DNA from: G963667145 sp963667145
Lineage (GTDB): Bacteria > Cloacimonadota > Cloacimonadia > G963667145
Assembly (NCBI GenBank): GCA_963667145.1
Contig: OY762943.1
Span: 1,116,001 to 1,180,000, forward strand
Length of the DNA stretch: 64,000 bases
Direction: 5' to 3'
The translations under genes were made by a program, and so were the position numbers. Numbering within the stretch: the first letter of the stretch is position 1; each line of letters begins with the position of its first letter. Shown here in pieces: positions 1 through 8,340 of the stretch. The notes under the pieces were generated by a model. That model was not told the origin of the DNA. It saw only the letters and a list, made by a program, of their open reading frames with translations, and ran no database searches.

Positions 1-2324
1 ACCCGATAGAGCATGGGCTACTTTTTGAGCGTTTCCTCAATCCTGATAGAATAGGGATGCCCGATATTGACATCGATTTTTGCACTCGTGGCAGAGGTCG
101 GATTATCGAATATCTTGTGGGCAAATATGGCAGAGAGTGTGTTAGCCAGATAGTGACTTTCTCTTCGTTGGCGGCTAAGGTTGCTCTGAAGGATGTTGCC
201 AGAGTGCTTGGCGTTAGTGCCACAGAGGCTAATGAAATAACTAAAACCATCGATAAGCCTATGGGTGCCAAGTTGGTGGAGGAGTTCTCGTCAAACGGCA
301 ACTTCAAGCAGATGATAGAGTCCAACAACGTTTACAAAGAGGTTTACAAGCACAGTCTGTTCGTTGAGGGGCTTATTCGTCAGACAGGTGTGCATGCTTG
401 CGGAACTCTGATAGCTCCCTACGATATGCAAAAGGTTGTGCCGATAGCTACTGCCAAGGCGAGGAAGAACGAGCCTCCAGTGGTGCTTAGTCAGTACGAG
501 GGTCAGTGGCTGGACGATTTGAAATTGCTGAAGATGGACGTGTTGGGATTGAAAAACCTCACGCTGATAAAAGACACTGTGGACTTGGTCAACGGTAGGT
601 TGGATAGCCCGATAGATATTCAGAATTTGCCCATGGACGACGAGCTGACTTTCAGGCTTTTTGGTAATGGTGCCACGGACGGAGTTTTCCAATTTGAGTC
701 CGATGGGATGAAAAAGAACCTCAAAAATCTGCGTCCGAATTGCTTTGGCGACCTCGTGGCGATGGTGTCGCTATATCGTCCCGGACCTATGCAATACATC
801 GATTCTTTCATCAATCGTAAGCATGGCAAGGAGAAGATACAGTACGCTCATCCGCTGATGAAAGACGTCCTTGAGGAGACTTATGGCATCACCGTGTATC
901 AGGAGCAGGTGATGAGGATGTCCAAGATTTTGGGCGGATTTACTGGCGGACAAGCCGACACCTTGCGGAAAGCAATGGGTAAGAAGAAAAAAGCTCTGAT
1001 GGACAAACTTTATTCACAGTTTGAGGAAGGAGCAAAGAGCAATGGGATTTCCGCTACTCAAACTAAGAAGATTTGGAACGAGTGGGAACAGTTTGCCAGC
1101 TATGCTTTCAACAAATCTCACGCTGCCTGTTACGCCTTGGTGGCTTATCAAACTGCGTATCTAAAGGCACATTACCCCGTGGAATTTATGGCGTCGCTTC
1201 TCTCGTTGGAAGAAGACCCCTTGAAGATTCCGACTTTCTTGAACAAGCTTCGTCAGATGCAGATTGAGGTTATTCAGCCGAACGTGAATATGTGCGAAAA
1301 AGATTTTTTGGTGCGAGACGAGAAGATTTTGTTTGGACTCAGTGGAATAAAGAACGTCGGAGAAGCTGCTATTAACAGCATCGTGTTTGCTCGTGAGCAG
1401 GGCAACGAGTTTGAGGATTTGTTTGATTTTGCGTCCAGAGTGGATTTGATGGCGGTGAACAAAGCGACTTTTGAGGCTTTGATTTGCTCTGGAGCGATGG
1501 ACTGTTTGCCGGGTACCAGAAATGCCAAGTATAAAGCTATTGAGTCGGCTTTGGAATACGGTGGAGCTTGCCAACAGAGAGCGGCTTCCGACCAAATATC
1601 CATTTTTGATTCTCTGGGTGGAGAGCAAGATTTTGTTACTTACAAGCCTAAATTGAGCCAAACTCTTAAGTGGAAGGATATGGAGAAGTTGGCGAACGAG
1701 AAGAAATTTTTGGGCTTCTATTTGTCGGGACATCCCCTGCAAGAGTTTGAGGGTTTGATAGACAAAATCGCCAATGTTGACACCAAGCGATTTCTTGAGA
1801 GAAAGTCTTTGCCTTCCGAGATTAAGATTGTGGGCATCGTGAGCAAAGTGACCAAGAGAACGACCAATCGGAATAAGGCTTTCGCTATTATTGGACTGGA
1901 AGATTTTTACGGTGAATTTGAGATGAGTTTGTTTGGGCAAGATTTTTTGAACTATTCAGACAAGCTGTCTGTGGGCGATAGGCTCTTCATCTGCGGACGT
2001 CAGTCTACTTTTGGATTTGGAGATCAGACAAGAGAGTTGAAGGTCATTCCCAGTAGCATCACCAAACTGGAAGATTTGCGTACCAAGGCGAGTGGCTCGT
2101 TGCTGATTAAGTTTTCCCAAAAAGATTTGGAAGAGGGCAAGGACAAAGAGCTTTTGCCCATTCTCCGCAGAAATAAAGGGAACTTCAAGGTGTATTTTGA
2201 TATAGACACTGGTGCTACCAAACCTTTGCGGGTTTGCAGCAAAAATCTTTGTGTATTCCCCTCTGGACGCGTGCTGGACTATCTGGAAGGAAAGCTTTTT
2301 TATCAGGTAAGCGTATCCAACTGA
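1..2324 (+). CDS. dnaE: DNA polymerase III alpha subunit, 3' part (5' truncated by window edge)
   Basis: Catalytic subunit of the replicative polymerase. The reading frame is open from base 3, so the gene starts before the window and about the last 770 residues of a usual ~1150 are present. Visible family motifs are the first two palm aspartates in PDIDIDF (near base 60), the third in KMDVLGLKNL (near base 535), LYRPGPM, the tail of the fingers region with FNKSHAACYAL (near base 1110), FLGFYLSGHP, and an OB-fold-like stretch (IKIVGIVSKV onward). The methionine at base 57 lies inside the motif region and is not the start. The gene heads a long co-directional run. Identification is secure; only the N-terminal PHP domain is out of view. 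Confidence 0.97.
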   Translation, partial: PIEHGLLFERFLNPDRIGMPDIDIDFCTRGRGRIIEYLVGKYGRECVSQIVTFSSLAAKVALKDVARVLGVSATEANEITKTIDKPMGAKLVEEFSSNGNFKQMIESNNVYKEVYKHSLFVEGLIRQTGVHACGTLIAPYDMQKVVPIATAKARKNEPPVVLSQYEGQWLDDLKLLKMDVLGLKNLTLIKDTVDLVNGRLDSPIDIQNLPMDDELTFRLFGNGATDGVFQFESDGMKKNLKNLRPNCFGDLVAMVSLYRPGPMQYIDSFINRKHGKEKIQYAHPLMKDVLEETYGITVYQEQVMRMSKILGGFTGGQADTLRKAMGKKKKALMDKLYSQFEEGAKSNGISATQTKKIWNEWEQFASYAFNKSHAACYALVAYQTAYLKAHYPVEFMASLLSLEEDPLKIPTFLNKLRQMQIEVIQPNVNMCEKDFLVRDEKILFGLSGIKNVGEAAINSIVFAREQGNEFEDLFDFASRVDLMAVNKATFEALICSGAMDCLPGTRNAKYKAIESALEYGGACQQRAASDQISIFDSLGGEQDFVTYKPKLSQTLKWKDMEKLANEKKFLGFYLSGHPLQEFEGLIDKIANVDTKRFLERKSLPSEIKIVGIVSKVTKRTTNRNKAFAIIGLEDFYGEFEMSLFGQDFLNYSDKLSVGDRLFICGRQSTFGFGDQTRELKVIPSSITKLEDLRTKASGSLLIKFSQKDLEEGKDKELLPILRRNKGNFKVYFDIDTGATKPLRVCSKNLCVFPSGRVLDYLEGKLFYQVSVSN

Positions 2325-2338
2325 GAGGGGGTGAATCT

Positions 2339-2800
2339 TTGAAAGAGATGCCCAAATTTCTATTAAGCCATTTCTACTTGAGTGTAGCTGGACTGCTTCG
2401 CTTCGCTGGGTACGATGTGAGGGTTTACAACGCTTTGTCAAGAGGAAGGATTTTGTCGGTTTTGCTTGCGGAAGAGAGGATTTTGGTTTCGGAGGACAGG
2501 AAGATAGTCGTTCCCGATACTCAGAGATATAGGCTCTCAGGTGTTGGACATTGGAACTGGTTTTCCCAGATTTTGGCGGATTTTGGAGTGGATAGATGCA
2601 AAATCGGTAGCAGGTGTTCGGCGTGCAACGAGGTGCTTTTGGACACAGACAAGAAGAAAGTTGTCGGACGAATTCCCGAGGGAGTTGCGGAGCGATACAG
2701 CGAGTTCAAGGCTTGTTTGGGATGTGGCAGAGTGTATTGGCAGGGCGGACAGTATCGCCAGATGAAAGAGAAAATAGAAAGTTTGCTTTCGAGTAAGTGA
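2339..2800 (+). CDS. Mut7-C (DUF82) RNase-like domain protein with zinc ribbon
   Basis: About 153 residues matching the Mut7-C family: a PIN-like N-terminal half (LLRFAGYDV, then RILVSEDRKI) followed by a C-terminal zinc ribbon with paired cysteines CSAC and CLGC and the typical GRVYWQGGQY ending. The family is predicted to cleave RNA; its role is not well established. I choose the TTG start because AGAGGGGG lies 8 bases upstream; an in-frame ATG at 2348 and a longer frame reaching back into dnaE are less likely. Odd point: the aspartate normally found in the first motif (vD followed by mLG) is a serine here and the second acidic motif is also missing, so catalysis is doubtful. It sits between dnaE and proB, probably in one transcript. 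Confidence 0.8.
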   Translation: MKEMPKFLLSHFYLSVAGLLRFAGYDVRVYNALSRGRILSVLLAEERILVSEDRKIVVPDTQRYRLSGVGHWNWFSQILADFGVDRCKIGSRCSACNEVLLDTDKKKVVGRIPEGVAERYSEFKACLGCGRVYWQGGQYRQMKEKIESLLSSK

Positions 2801-2813
2801 GGCTGAGAATATA

Positions 2814-3599
2814 ATGATAAGAGAAGTGATAGATAATGCCAAGCGGATTGTCGTGAAAATCGGTAGCAACACGCTGACTTCGGCGGAAGGCAGAGTTGAT
2901 TTTGATGTAGTTGCGGATATTTGTCGGCAGGTTAACTGGTTGACAGAGATGGGGAAAGAGGTTATTTTGGTTTCGTCGGGTGCCAAGGTCACTGGTGCAG
3001 GGCTGATAGGCAAATGGGCGAGATACAACGATATGTGTTTCAAGCAGGCTCTGTGTGCTATCGGGCAGATTAACCTCTTGGAAAGTTACAAAAAGAATTT
3101 CGCCAAGTGCGATAAGTTGATTGCTCAGTTGCTGTTGACCAGAGAAGATTTTGCCGATGATAGGCGAGTGCTGAATATCCGCAATACGCTGTTTACTCTG
3201 TTGGATGAGCGAGTGATTCCGATTGTGAACGAAAACGACACGGTGAGCATCAAGGAGCTGGAGATAGGCGATAACGACACGCTCGCTGCTCGCGTTGCCA
3301 AGCTGGCGAGTGCAGGTGTGCTGATAATTTTGAGCGACATCGATGGCATTTTCGACAAGAACCCGCACAAGAATTTGCAGGCGAAGTTCATTAGCAAGGT
3401 GGACGACATTCGCAAACTGCGAAGCGAGATAGAGATAGACGCTCCTGGGAGCTTGGGCAGAGGTGGCATAGAGACGAAGCTACACGCAGCGGAGATGTTG
3501 CAGGAGCTTGGCGTTCCGACCATTATCACCAACGGCAAAGTCAAGGGCGTTATCGAGAAATTGTATAATAGAGAAAAAGACGGAACGTTGTTTATGTAG
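2814..3599 (+). CDS. proB: Glutamate 5-kinase, short form
   Basis: First step of proline synthesis, phosphorylating glutamate to gamma-glutamyl phosphate in the cytoplasm. The 261-residue protein is an amino acid kinase domain: IVVKIGSNTL at the N-terminus, VSSGAK, NENDTVS (near residue 140) for substrate binding, DNDTLAARVA and LSDIDGIFDKNP for nucleotide binding, and GRGGIETKL. The C-terminal PUA domain seen in E. coli-type ProB is absent; single-domain forms are known. proC lies two genes downstream; proA is not in the window. It starts 13 bases after the preceding gene and uses ATG. Confidence 0.95.
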   Translation: MIREVIDNAKRIVVKIGSNTLTSAEGRVDFDVVADICRQVNWLTEMGKEVILVSSGAKVTGAGLIGKWARYNDMCFKQALCAIGQINLLESYKKNFAKCDKLIAQLLLTREDFADDRRVLNIRNTLFTLLDERVIPIVNENDTVSIKELEIGDNDTLAARVAKLASAGVLIILSDIDGIFDKNPHKNLQAKFISKVDDIRKLRSEIEIDAPGSLGRGGIETKLHAAEMLQELGVPTIITNGKVKGVIEKLYNREKDGTLFM

Positions 3600-3607
3600 G
3601 AGGAAAA

Positions 3608-3982
3608 ATGAAAAAATCTTTGTTTGAATTGTATTCGTTAGTTGTTTGTATTATAGCGATTACGATAATTATTTCCAATTTTAGTAGTTTAGTTGTTGAT
3701 TTTATGAAGTTTGCTAATGTAGAGAAGCATTATGGTGGTTATCACTTTGAAAAATTTTTAAATAATACTAATTATACTGGAAATTGGAACGAAGAAAAAT
3801 TGAAAAAATTTACTGATGAGAAGATAACCGAGCTAAGAGAGCAAGAGTATAGAGCTTTGGTGGAAAATGAAAAGTTAGACTATAAAACTACATTGGTTAA
3901 ATCTATAATTTATTTGTTGTCAGGAATAATATTGTTTATTTCTCACTGGATTTTTGCTAAAAGAGAAAGAATGAAAAAATAA
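3608..3982 (+). CDS. Small two-helix membrane protein, unknown function
   Basis: 124 residues, not recognised. A hydrophobic segment near residues 8-28 and another near 95-115 look like transmembrane helices, with a charged, lysine- and glutamate-rich stretch between them (residues about 35-92), which would place a soluble domain on one side of the membrane. A good ribosome site (GGAGG, 5-6 bases before ATG) supports translation. It is inserted between proB and proC, and its base composition is noticeably AT-richer than both, suggesting a later insertion into the proline gene run. No function can be inferred. Confidence 0.75.
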   Translation: MKKSLFELYSLVVCIIAITIIISNFSSLVVDFMKFANVEKHYGGYHFEKFLNNTNYTGNWNEEKLKKFTDEKITELREQEYRALVENEKLDYKTTLVKSIIYLLSGIILFISHWIFAKRERMKK

Positions 3983-4006
3983 GTTGGTGTCTTTTAGGAG
4001 ATTGAG

Positions 4007-4792
4007 ATGAAAATTGGTTTTATCGGCATGGGAAATATGGGAACTGCTTTGGCGAAAGGGTTTTTGGCAAGTAGCAAGAGCCTTGAAATTGGCTATATTG
4101 ATTCCAATGTGCAAAACGACAAGTTAGAGCAATTTTCTTCTTACAAAGAACTTGTTGAATGGGCTGAGATAGTTTTTTTGGCTGTAAAGCCTCAGATTTG
4201 CGAAGGGGTTTTGCGAGAAGTTTCTGCGTATTTGTCAAAAAAGCATTTGCTTGTGAGCGTAGTTGCAGGATTGACTGGCGAAAGGATAAGCAAAATCTGT
4301 GGCGACGGAGAATTTTGTAGATACATCGTGGCGATGCCCAATACACCAATGCTCGTGCGAGAGGGAGTTTGTTGCTATTATCCGAGCGAGGAAGTGAGCG
4401 AAGCTGACATCAAAACTGTGGAAGAACTTTTCGGTTGTGTTGGATTGGTGCAACGGGTTTCCGTGAAGCTGATGGACGCTGTCCCTGCCATCAGTGGCAG
4501 TGCTCCTGCGTATGTGTACGAGCTAATAAGAGCGATGGGACAAGCTGGAATTGAGCAGGGGTTTGCGGGTGATGTTGCTTACAAATTGGCAGCACAGACG
4601 GTGCTGGGAGCAGCGAAGATGGTGCTAGAGACGAACGAGCATCCCGATGTGCTTCAGGACAGAGTTTGTAGCCCTGGTGGTTCTACTATTGAGGCTGTTT
4701 TGGAGTTGAAGAAAAATGGTTTCGAGAGTGCTGTGCACAAGGCGATGGAGAGTTGCACGGCGAAGATTATAAAGATGAAAAACGATTGTTAA
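4007..4792 (+). CDS. proC: Pyrroline-5-carboxylate reductase
   Basis: Last step of proline synthesis, NAD(P)H reduction of pyrroline-5-carboxylate. At 261 residues the length is normal. The N-terminal Rossmann signature GFIGMGNMGTALA, the conserved AMPNTP near residue 110, the dimerisation-domain motif GSAPAYVYELI (near 163) and CSPGGSTIEAV near 225 identify the family. AGGAG lies 5 bases before the ATG. It belongs with proB upstream, separated by one small membrane protein gene. Confidence 0.96.
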   Translation: MKIGFIGMGNMGTALAKGFLASSKSLEIGYIDSNVQNDKLEQFSSYKELVEWAEIVFLAVKPQICEGVLREVSAYLSKKHLLVSVVAGLTGERISKICGDGEFCRYIVAMPNTPMLVREGVCCYYPSEEVSEADIKTVEELFGCVGLVQRVSVKLMDAVPAISGSAPAYVYELIRAMGQAGIEQGFAGDVAYKLAAQTVLGAAKMVLETNEHPDVLQDRVCSPGGSTIEAVLELKKNGFESAVHKAMESCTAKIIKMKNDC

Positions 4793-4804
4793 GGGAGGTT
4801 GACA

Positions 4805-5095
4805 ATGATAAAAAAAGAAGATTTTGAAAATTTTAAGGAACAAGCGAACAACTCTTTTTCCGCACTGAGCAAGAAGGTGGAAAACCTAATGAAAGTTTCC
4901 AATCTTCGTTTCAAAAAGGCTTCTTTGACTTCTGCTGTCTATAAGATGGAAGCTAAAATCGGTTCTTTGATTGTGGAGAATAAGAACGATTTGCCAACTT
5001 TTATCAAGAGTGACGAGTTGAACAAACTTTTCAAAAAGGCTGAGACTCTTAACAAGAAAATTGCAGAGTTGGAGAAGGAAATCAAGCAAGGTTAG
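4805..5095 (+). CDS. Small coiled-coil protein, unknown
   Basis: About 96 residues, lysine and glutamate rich, with heptad-like leucine spacing in both halves (near SALSKKVENL and LNKKIAELEKEI), so predicted to be largely coiled coil. No signal peptide, membrane segment or catalytic motif. I prefer the ATG over the TTG two codons upstream because GGGAGG is then 6 bases away. The stop codon overlaps the GTG start of ruvX, so translation is probably coupled. The protein looks like the short helical proteins (SlyX/ZapB/ZapA-like in size) found beside housekeeping genes, but I do not recognise a family. Confidence 0.75.
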   Translation: MIKKEDFENFKEQANNSFSALSKKVENLMKVSNLRFKKASLTSAVYKMEAKIGSLIVENKNDLPTFIKSDELNKLFKKAETLNKKIAELEKEIKQG

Positions 5096-5502
5096 TGGGC
5101 AGAATACTTTGTTTGGACTACGGTTCCAAGAGAGTGGGGATAGCTGTTTCCGACCCGCTGAAAATCTTTGCTAAGCCTTTGTCCGTGTTGCCGAGAGAAG
5201 AAAATTTTGTCTCAAAATTTTCCGCTTTGGTGCGTGAAATTTCCCCTGAAAAGCTGGTGTTGGGCATGCCTTATGATTTGGAAGGCAGGAAAACGCAGAA
5301 GTGCGAAGAGGTGGAGAAGTTTGCCGAATTGCTGAAAAGCTGTTGTGATGTGCCAATAGATTTTTATGACGAGGCTTTTTCTTCTGTGAACGCCAGAGAG
5401 AAGTTGGGACGACGAGGTATTAGCGACATTGAACTGAAAAACAAGCTGGATATGTACGCTGCGGCGGAGATTTTGGATAACTATTTGGAAGGTCTGAGAT
5501 GA
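5095..5502 (+). CDS. ruvX: RuvX/YqgF family RNase H-fold nuclease
   Basis: Putative pre-16S rRNA nuclease / Holliday junction resolvase-like protein of 135 residues, the usual family size. The N-terminal LCLDYGSKRVGIAVSD carries the first catalytic aspartate, VLGMPYDLEG the second motif, FYDEAFSS the third, and KLDMYAAAEIL the C-terminal acidic residue. It starts with GTG overlapping the stop of the preceding gene and itself overlaps mltG by four bases (ATGA), so the three genes are translationally coupled. Role in 16S rRNA 5' end maturation is known for E. coli YqgF and inferred here. Confidence 0.93.
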   Translation: MGRILCLDYGSKRVGIAVSDPLKIFAKPLSVLPREENFVSKFSALVREISPEKLVLGMPYDLEGRKTQKCEEVEKFAELLKSCCDVPIDFYDEAFSSVNAREKLGRRGISDIELKNKLDMYAAAEILDNYLEGLR

Positions 5503-6491
5503 GAAAAAGCACACTTTTATTGTTGGCTGTGATTGTCTTTATGATTTTCATTTCTGTGGTGTTGGGAATATGGTGGATGACAGGACCTCTGCAGGTAGAG
5601 AAGACGATTGTCAAAATTCCCAAAAACGCCTCAGCTCGCGAGATTTCCCATATCTTATACGAAAACAAGCTCATTAAGAGTCGTTTTCTTTTCTATATGT
5701 ACGTGCGGATGAGTGGCTTCAGCAGGAAGCTTTCTTATGGCAAATATTTGTTCGAAGGGCATAACAGCATGGCAGAGGTGGTGGATGTGTTGCTTTCGGG
5801 CAGAGTTTTTTTGACGAAGGTGATTATCAAAGAGGGCAGTTCCTTGCGGGAGAGTTTGGAGCAGATAGCTTCCAGTGAGTTGGTGGAGTATGCGGTGTTG
5901 GATTCTCTGGCGAACGACAGTGCTTTTGTGAATCGGCTCACGGGGTTGCCAGTGGAGTCGCTGGAAGGCTTTGTTTATCCCGAGACGTACTTTTTTGACG
6001 ACAATATTCGTGCCGATGAATTGCTCGGGAAGATTGTGGAATACTTTTTTTACATCACGCGAGATTTGAACTTCCTGAACGAAAGAGGCTTTGATTTTTA
6101 TCAGACTTTGACTTTGGCTTCGATAGTGGAAAAGGAGTCGGTTATCCTTGAGGAGAAGCCAGTGATTGCCAGTGTCTATCTGAATAGGTTGGCTGTTGGG
6201 CAAAAGTTGCAGGCTGACCCGACGGTGGTGTACATTTTGGAGAAGGGTGGTCGCGATGTTAACAGGGTTTACTACAAAAATTTGAAGATAGATTCGCCGT
6301 ATAACACTTATATTTACAAGGGTTTGCCTCCTACACCGATTTGTAGCCCTACTGTTTCCAGCATTCAGGCGGTGCTTACTCCCGAAGTGACGGACTACTT
6401 TTATTTTGTGGCTTCCAGAGGTGGTTATCATGTTTTTTCCAAGACCTATAAAGAACACCTACAGAAGATAAAAAAGATTAGGAAGAAGTAG
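5499..6491 (+). CDS. mltG: Endolytic murein transglycosylase (YceG-like)
   Basis: Inner-membrane lytic transglycosylase that cuts nascent glycan strands and is thought to set their length. The 330-residue protein has an N-terminal transmembrane helix (residues about 5-28), a LysM-like region (IPKNASAREISHILYENKLI), and the YceG catalytic domain with the conserved glutamate in LASIVEKE (near residue 207), LQADPTVVY and SPYNTYIYKGLPPTPI. Length is typical. Its start overlaps the ruvX stop. Confidence 0.95.
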   Translation: MRKSTLLLLAVIVFMIFISVVLGIWWMTGPLQVEKTIVKIPKNASAREISHILYENKLIKSRFLFYMYVRMSGFSRKLSYGKYLFEGHNSMAEVVDVLLSGRVFLTKVIIKEGSSLRESLEQIASSELVEYAVLDSLANDSAFVNRLTGLPVESLEGFVYPETYFFDDNIRADELLGKIVEYFFYITRDLNFLNERGFDFYQTLTLASIVEKESVILEEKPVIASVYLNRLAVGQKLQADPTVVYILEKGGRDVNRVYYKNLKIDSPYNTYIYKGLPPTPICSPTVSSIQAVLTPEVTDYFYFVASRGGYHVFSKTYKEHLQKIKKIRKK

Positions 6492-6495
6492 ATAG

Positions 6496-7164
6496 ATGGG
6501 ACAGCTTTTTTGGAAATTCGGCGACAGAGACGATTCTTTGGATATTGTCAAGGAGAGGGGGAATATTTGGGGGGTGCCATTGGCGAACGTTGTGATGATG
6601 GAGCAGGAGCATTCCAATTTGGTGAAGGTGGTGGAAAAAAGCGATTTGGGGGCAGGTTTCCTCAAAGAGCCTCTGCCGTATGTGGACGCTATTTGCACGG
6701 ACATGGAGGATGTGCTGTTGGTGGTGAAGAGTGCCGACTGCATCCCGATTCTGTTCTATGACAAGCGGAACAACGCTATTGCGGGAGCTCACAGTGGACG
6801 ATTGGGGACGCAGAGGTCGATTTGCACCGAGGTGTTGCGGAAGATGAAGAGCGAGTATGGGACTGAAATTTGTGATTTGCAAGTTAGGATTGGTCCCGGA
6901 ATAAGCTGTGGAAATTATCAGGTTTCGCAGGAGATTTATGAGCAATTTGTAGCCGAAACTGACGTAGAACAGCCAACGAAATTTTACCTTGATTTGAAAA
7001 AAGTTATTGTTGCGGATTTGATGAAGAGTGGAGTGAAGAGAGAGAATATAGAATGCAGTGAGGTGTGTACTTGCGAGGATGACAGATATTTTTCGTATCG
7101 ACAAGACAAAGATTGTGGTCGCCAATTGTCTGTAATAGGGGTGATAAATGGAACAATTGTTTGA
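6496..7164 (+). CDS. pgeF: PgeF/YfiH family (laccase-domain) purine nucleoside phosphorylase / cell-wall editing protein
   Basis: 222 residues of the YfiH fold. The metal-binding His-Cys-His set is seen in MEQEHSN, KSADCIPI and AGAHSGRLGT, followed by RIGPGISCGNYQV. Relatives act as purine nucleoside phosphorylases, and E. coli PgeF removes mis-incorporated serine from peptidoglycan precursors. Placement directly after mltG fits the cell wall role, but this is inference. The usual HAGWRG sequence is HSGRLG here, a variant that keeps the histidine. The gene overlaps the start of the next by 17 bases. Confidence 0.88.
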   Translation: MGQLFWKFGDRDDSLDIVKERGNIWGVPLANVVMMEQEHSNLVKVVEKSDLGAGFLKEPLPYVDAICTDMEDVLLVVKSADCIPILFYDKRNNAIAGAHSGRLGTQRSICTEVLRKMKSEYGTEICDLQVRIGPGISCGNYQVSQEIYEQFVAETDVEQPTKFYLDLKKVIVADLMKSGVKRENIECSEVCTCEDDRYFSYRQDKDCGRQLSVIGVINGTIV

Positions 7165-8329
7165 ATCTGAGAATTTTGTGATAAAGGTTGATGAGAGTTG
7201 TCAGCACGCTTTTTTGAAGTGCAAAAATTTTGATGCGTATAAGAACGAGAGCGAATTGCTGGAGCTTTTGAATAGAGCGGGCATCAAGCAGGAAGATGTC
7301 CTTCCTCTGAAGGATGCTAACATTCACAGAGAGGTTTCGCTTGCCAAAAAGCCACTGACTCCCGAGCAAAATATTTCTTATCAGATAGAGAATGACGGCG
7401 ATTATATAAAAAAAGGTGCTCTCTTTGCGAGTGTTTCTTGTGACGAGAAAAATCTGAACTGCTTTGGGGATAAAGAGCATTATGTGGAGAAATATGCGAA
7501 AGAGCATTTCTTGGGTGACAACACTTTTTATGAGCAGAAAGGCATTTATTCCGACAAAGACGGATGTCCTTATCAAGACGAGAAAGGTTGCCTGAATGTG
7601 CGGGACAAGTTCGTTGTGAGCGAGGATTTGTCTCAGATAGTTGACGAGCCTTTTTACGGAGATTTGGAAGTTTTTGGCAATGTGCTGAACACCAAAATCG
7701 AGGTGATGGGCAAATTGATAGTGCATGGGAGCATATCCGCTAGCGAGGTCAAGGTGCACGATTTGTTGGTGGTTCATCAGAATGTGATGGAGTATTCCAA
7801 GTTGGAAATCGTCAAAGATGTGAGCTTTGTGGCTGCTACTAATTCGACGATTATCACTGGAGGAAATCTGTTTTTCGAGAGTGGATTGACTGCTTGTAAA
7901 ATTGTTTGTCAAAAGAGCGTTGTGAGCGATTCTGCTTTCAGCGTGATAAAGTCTGGCGAAATTGTGTTGGGAGATTTTTTGATTTGTGCCAACCTCGGCA
8001 ATAGCGTTCAGTTGCCTCTGTCTGTCTCGATAGAGGTTTTTCCGTATTATAAATATTGCTTGGACAGGCTGAACAAACAGCATTATGCGGAGAATGAGAG
8101 AAGTGACGGCTTGTTGGAAGAGATTGCCAAGCTTAATCAGAAAGTTCAGGAAGGCATTTATAGTTCTTATGATTCCAAACATGTTGAGAAGAAATATCTG
8201 AGAGTAACTGGCAAACTTCATGAGGGTGTTGAGGTTGCTATCTATAATGTGCATGAAGAGGTGCAGGGCGAGGAGAAAGGCGTGGAGCTTTCTATGGGTA
8301 AGGGTTGCATCATAAAAAGGTTTAATTAG
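7148..8329 (+). CDS. FapA-like (DUF342) beta-helix protein
   Basis: 393 residues resembling the FapA family: an N-terminal part with TPEQNISYQIENDGDYIKKG, a central run of short repeats with regularly spaced V/I/G (GDLEVFGNV, GKLIVHGSI, VHDLLVVHQNV) expected to form a polymerising beta-helix, a helical segment near residues 305-350, and the C-terminal LRVTGKLHEGVEVAIYN strand. DUF342 proteins were first linked to flagellar assembly in Vibrio, but they are common in bacteria without flagella and the function is open. No flagellar gene is visible here. It lies between pgeF and mnmE in the same run, overlapping pgeF. Confidence is good for the family, low for function. Confidence 0.75.
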   Translation: MEQLFESENFVIKVDESCQHAFLKCKNFDAYKNESELLELLNRAGIKQEDVLPLKDANIHREVSLAKKPLTPEQNISYQIENDGDYIKKGALFASVSCDEKNLNCFGDKEHYVEKYAKEHFLGDNTFYEQKGIYSDKDGCPYQDEKGCLNVRDKFVVSEDLSQIVDEPFYGDLEVFGNVLNTKIEVMGKLIVHGSISASEVKVHDLLVVHQNVMEYSKLEIVKDVSFVAATNSTIITGGNLFFESGLTACKIVCQKSVVSDSAFSVIKSGEIVLGDFLICANLGNSVQLPLSVSIEVFPYYKYCLDRLNKQHYAENERSDGLLEEIAKLNQKVQEGIYSSYDSKHVEKKYLRVTGKLHEGVEVAIYNVHEEVQGEEKGVELSMGKGCIIKRFN

Positions 8330-8340
8330 CGAGTAATTTG

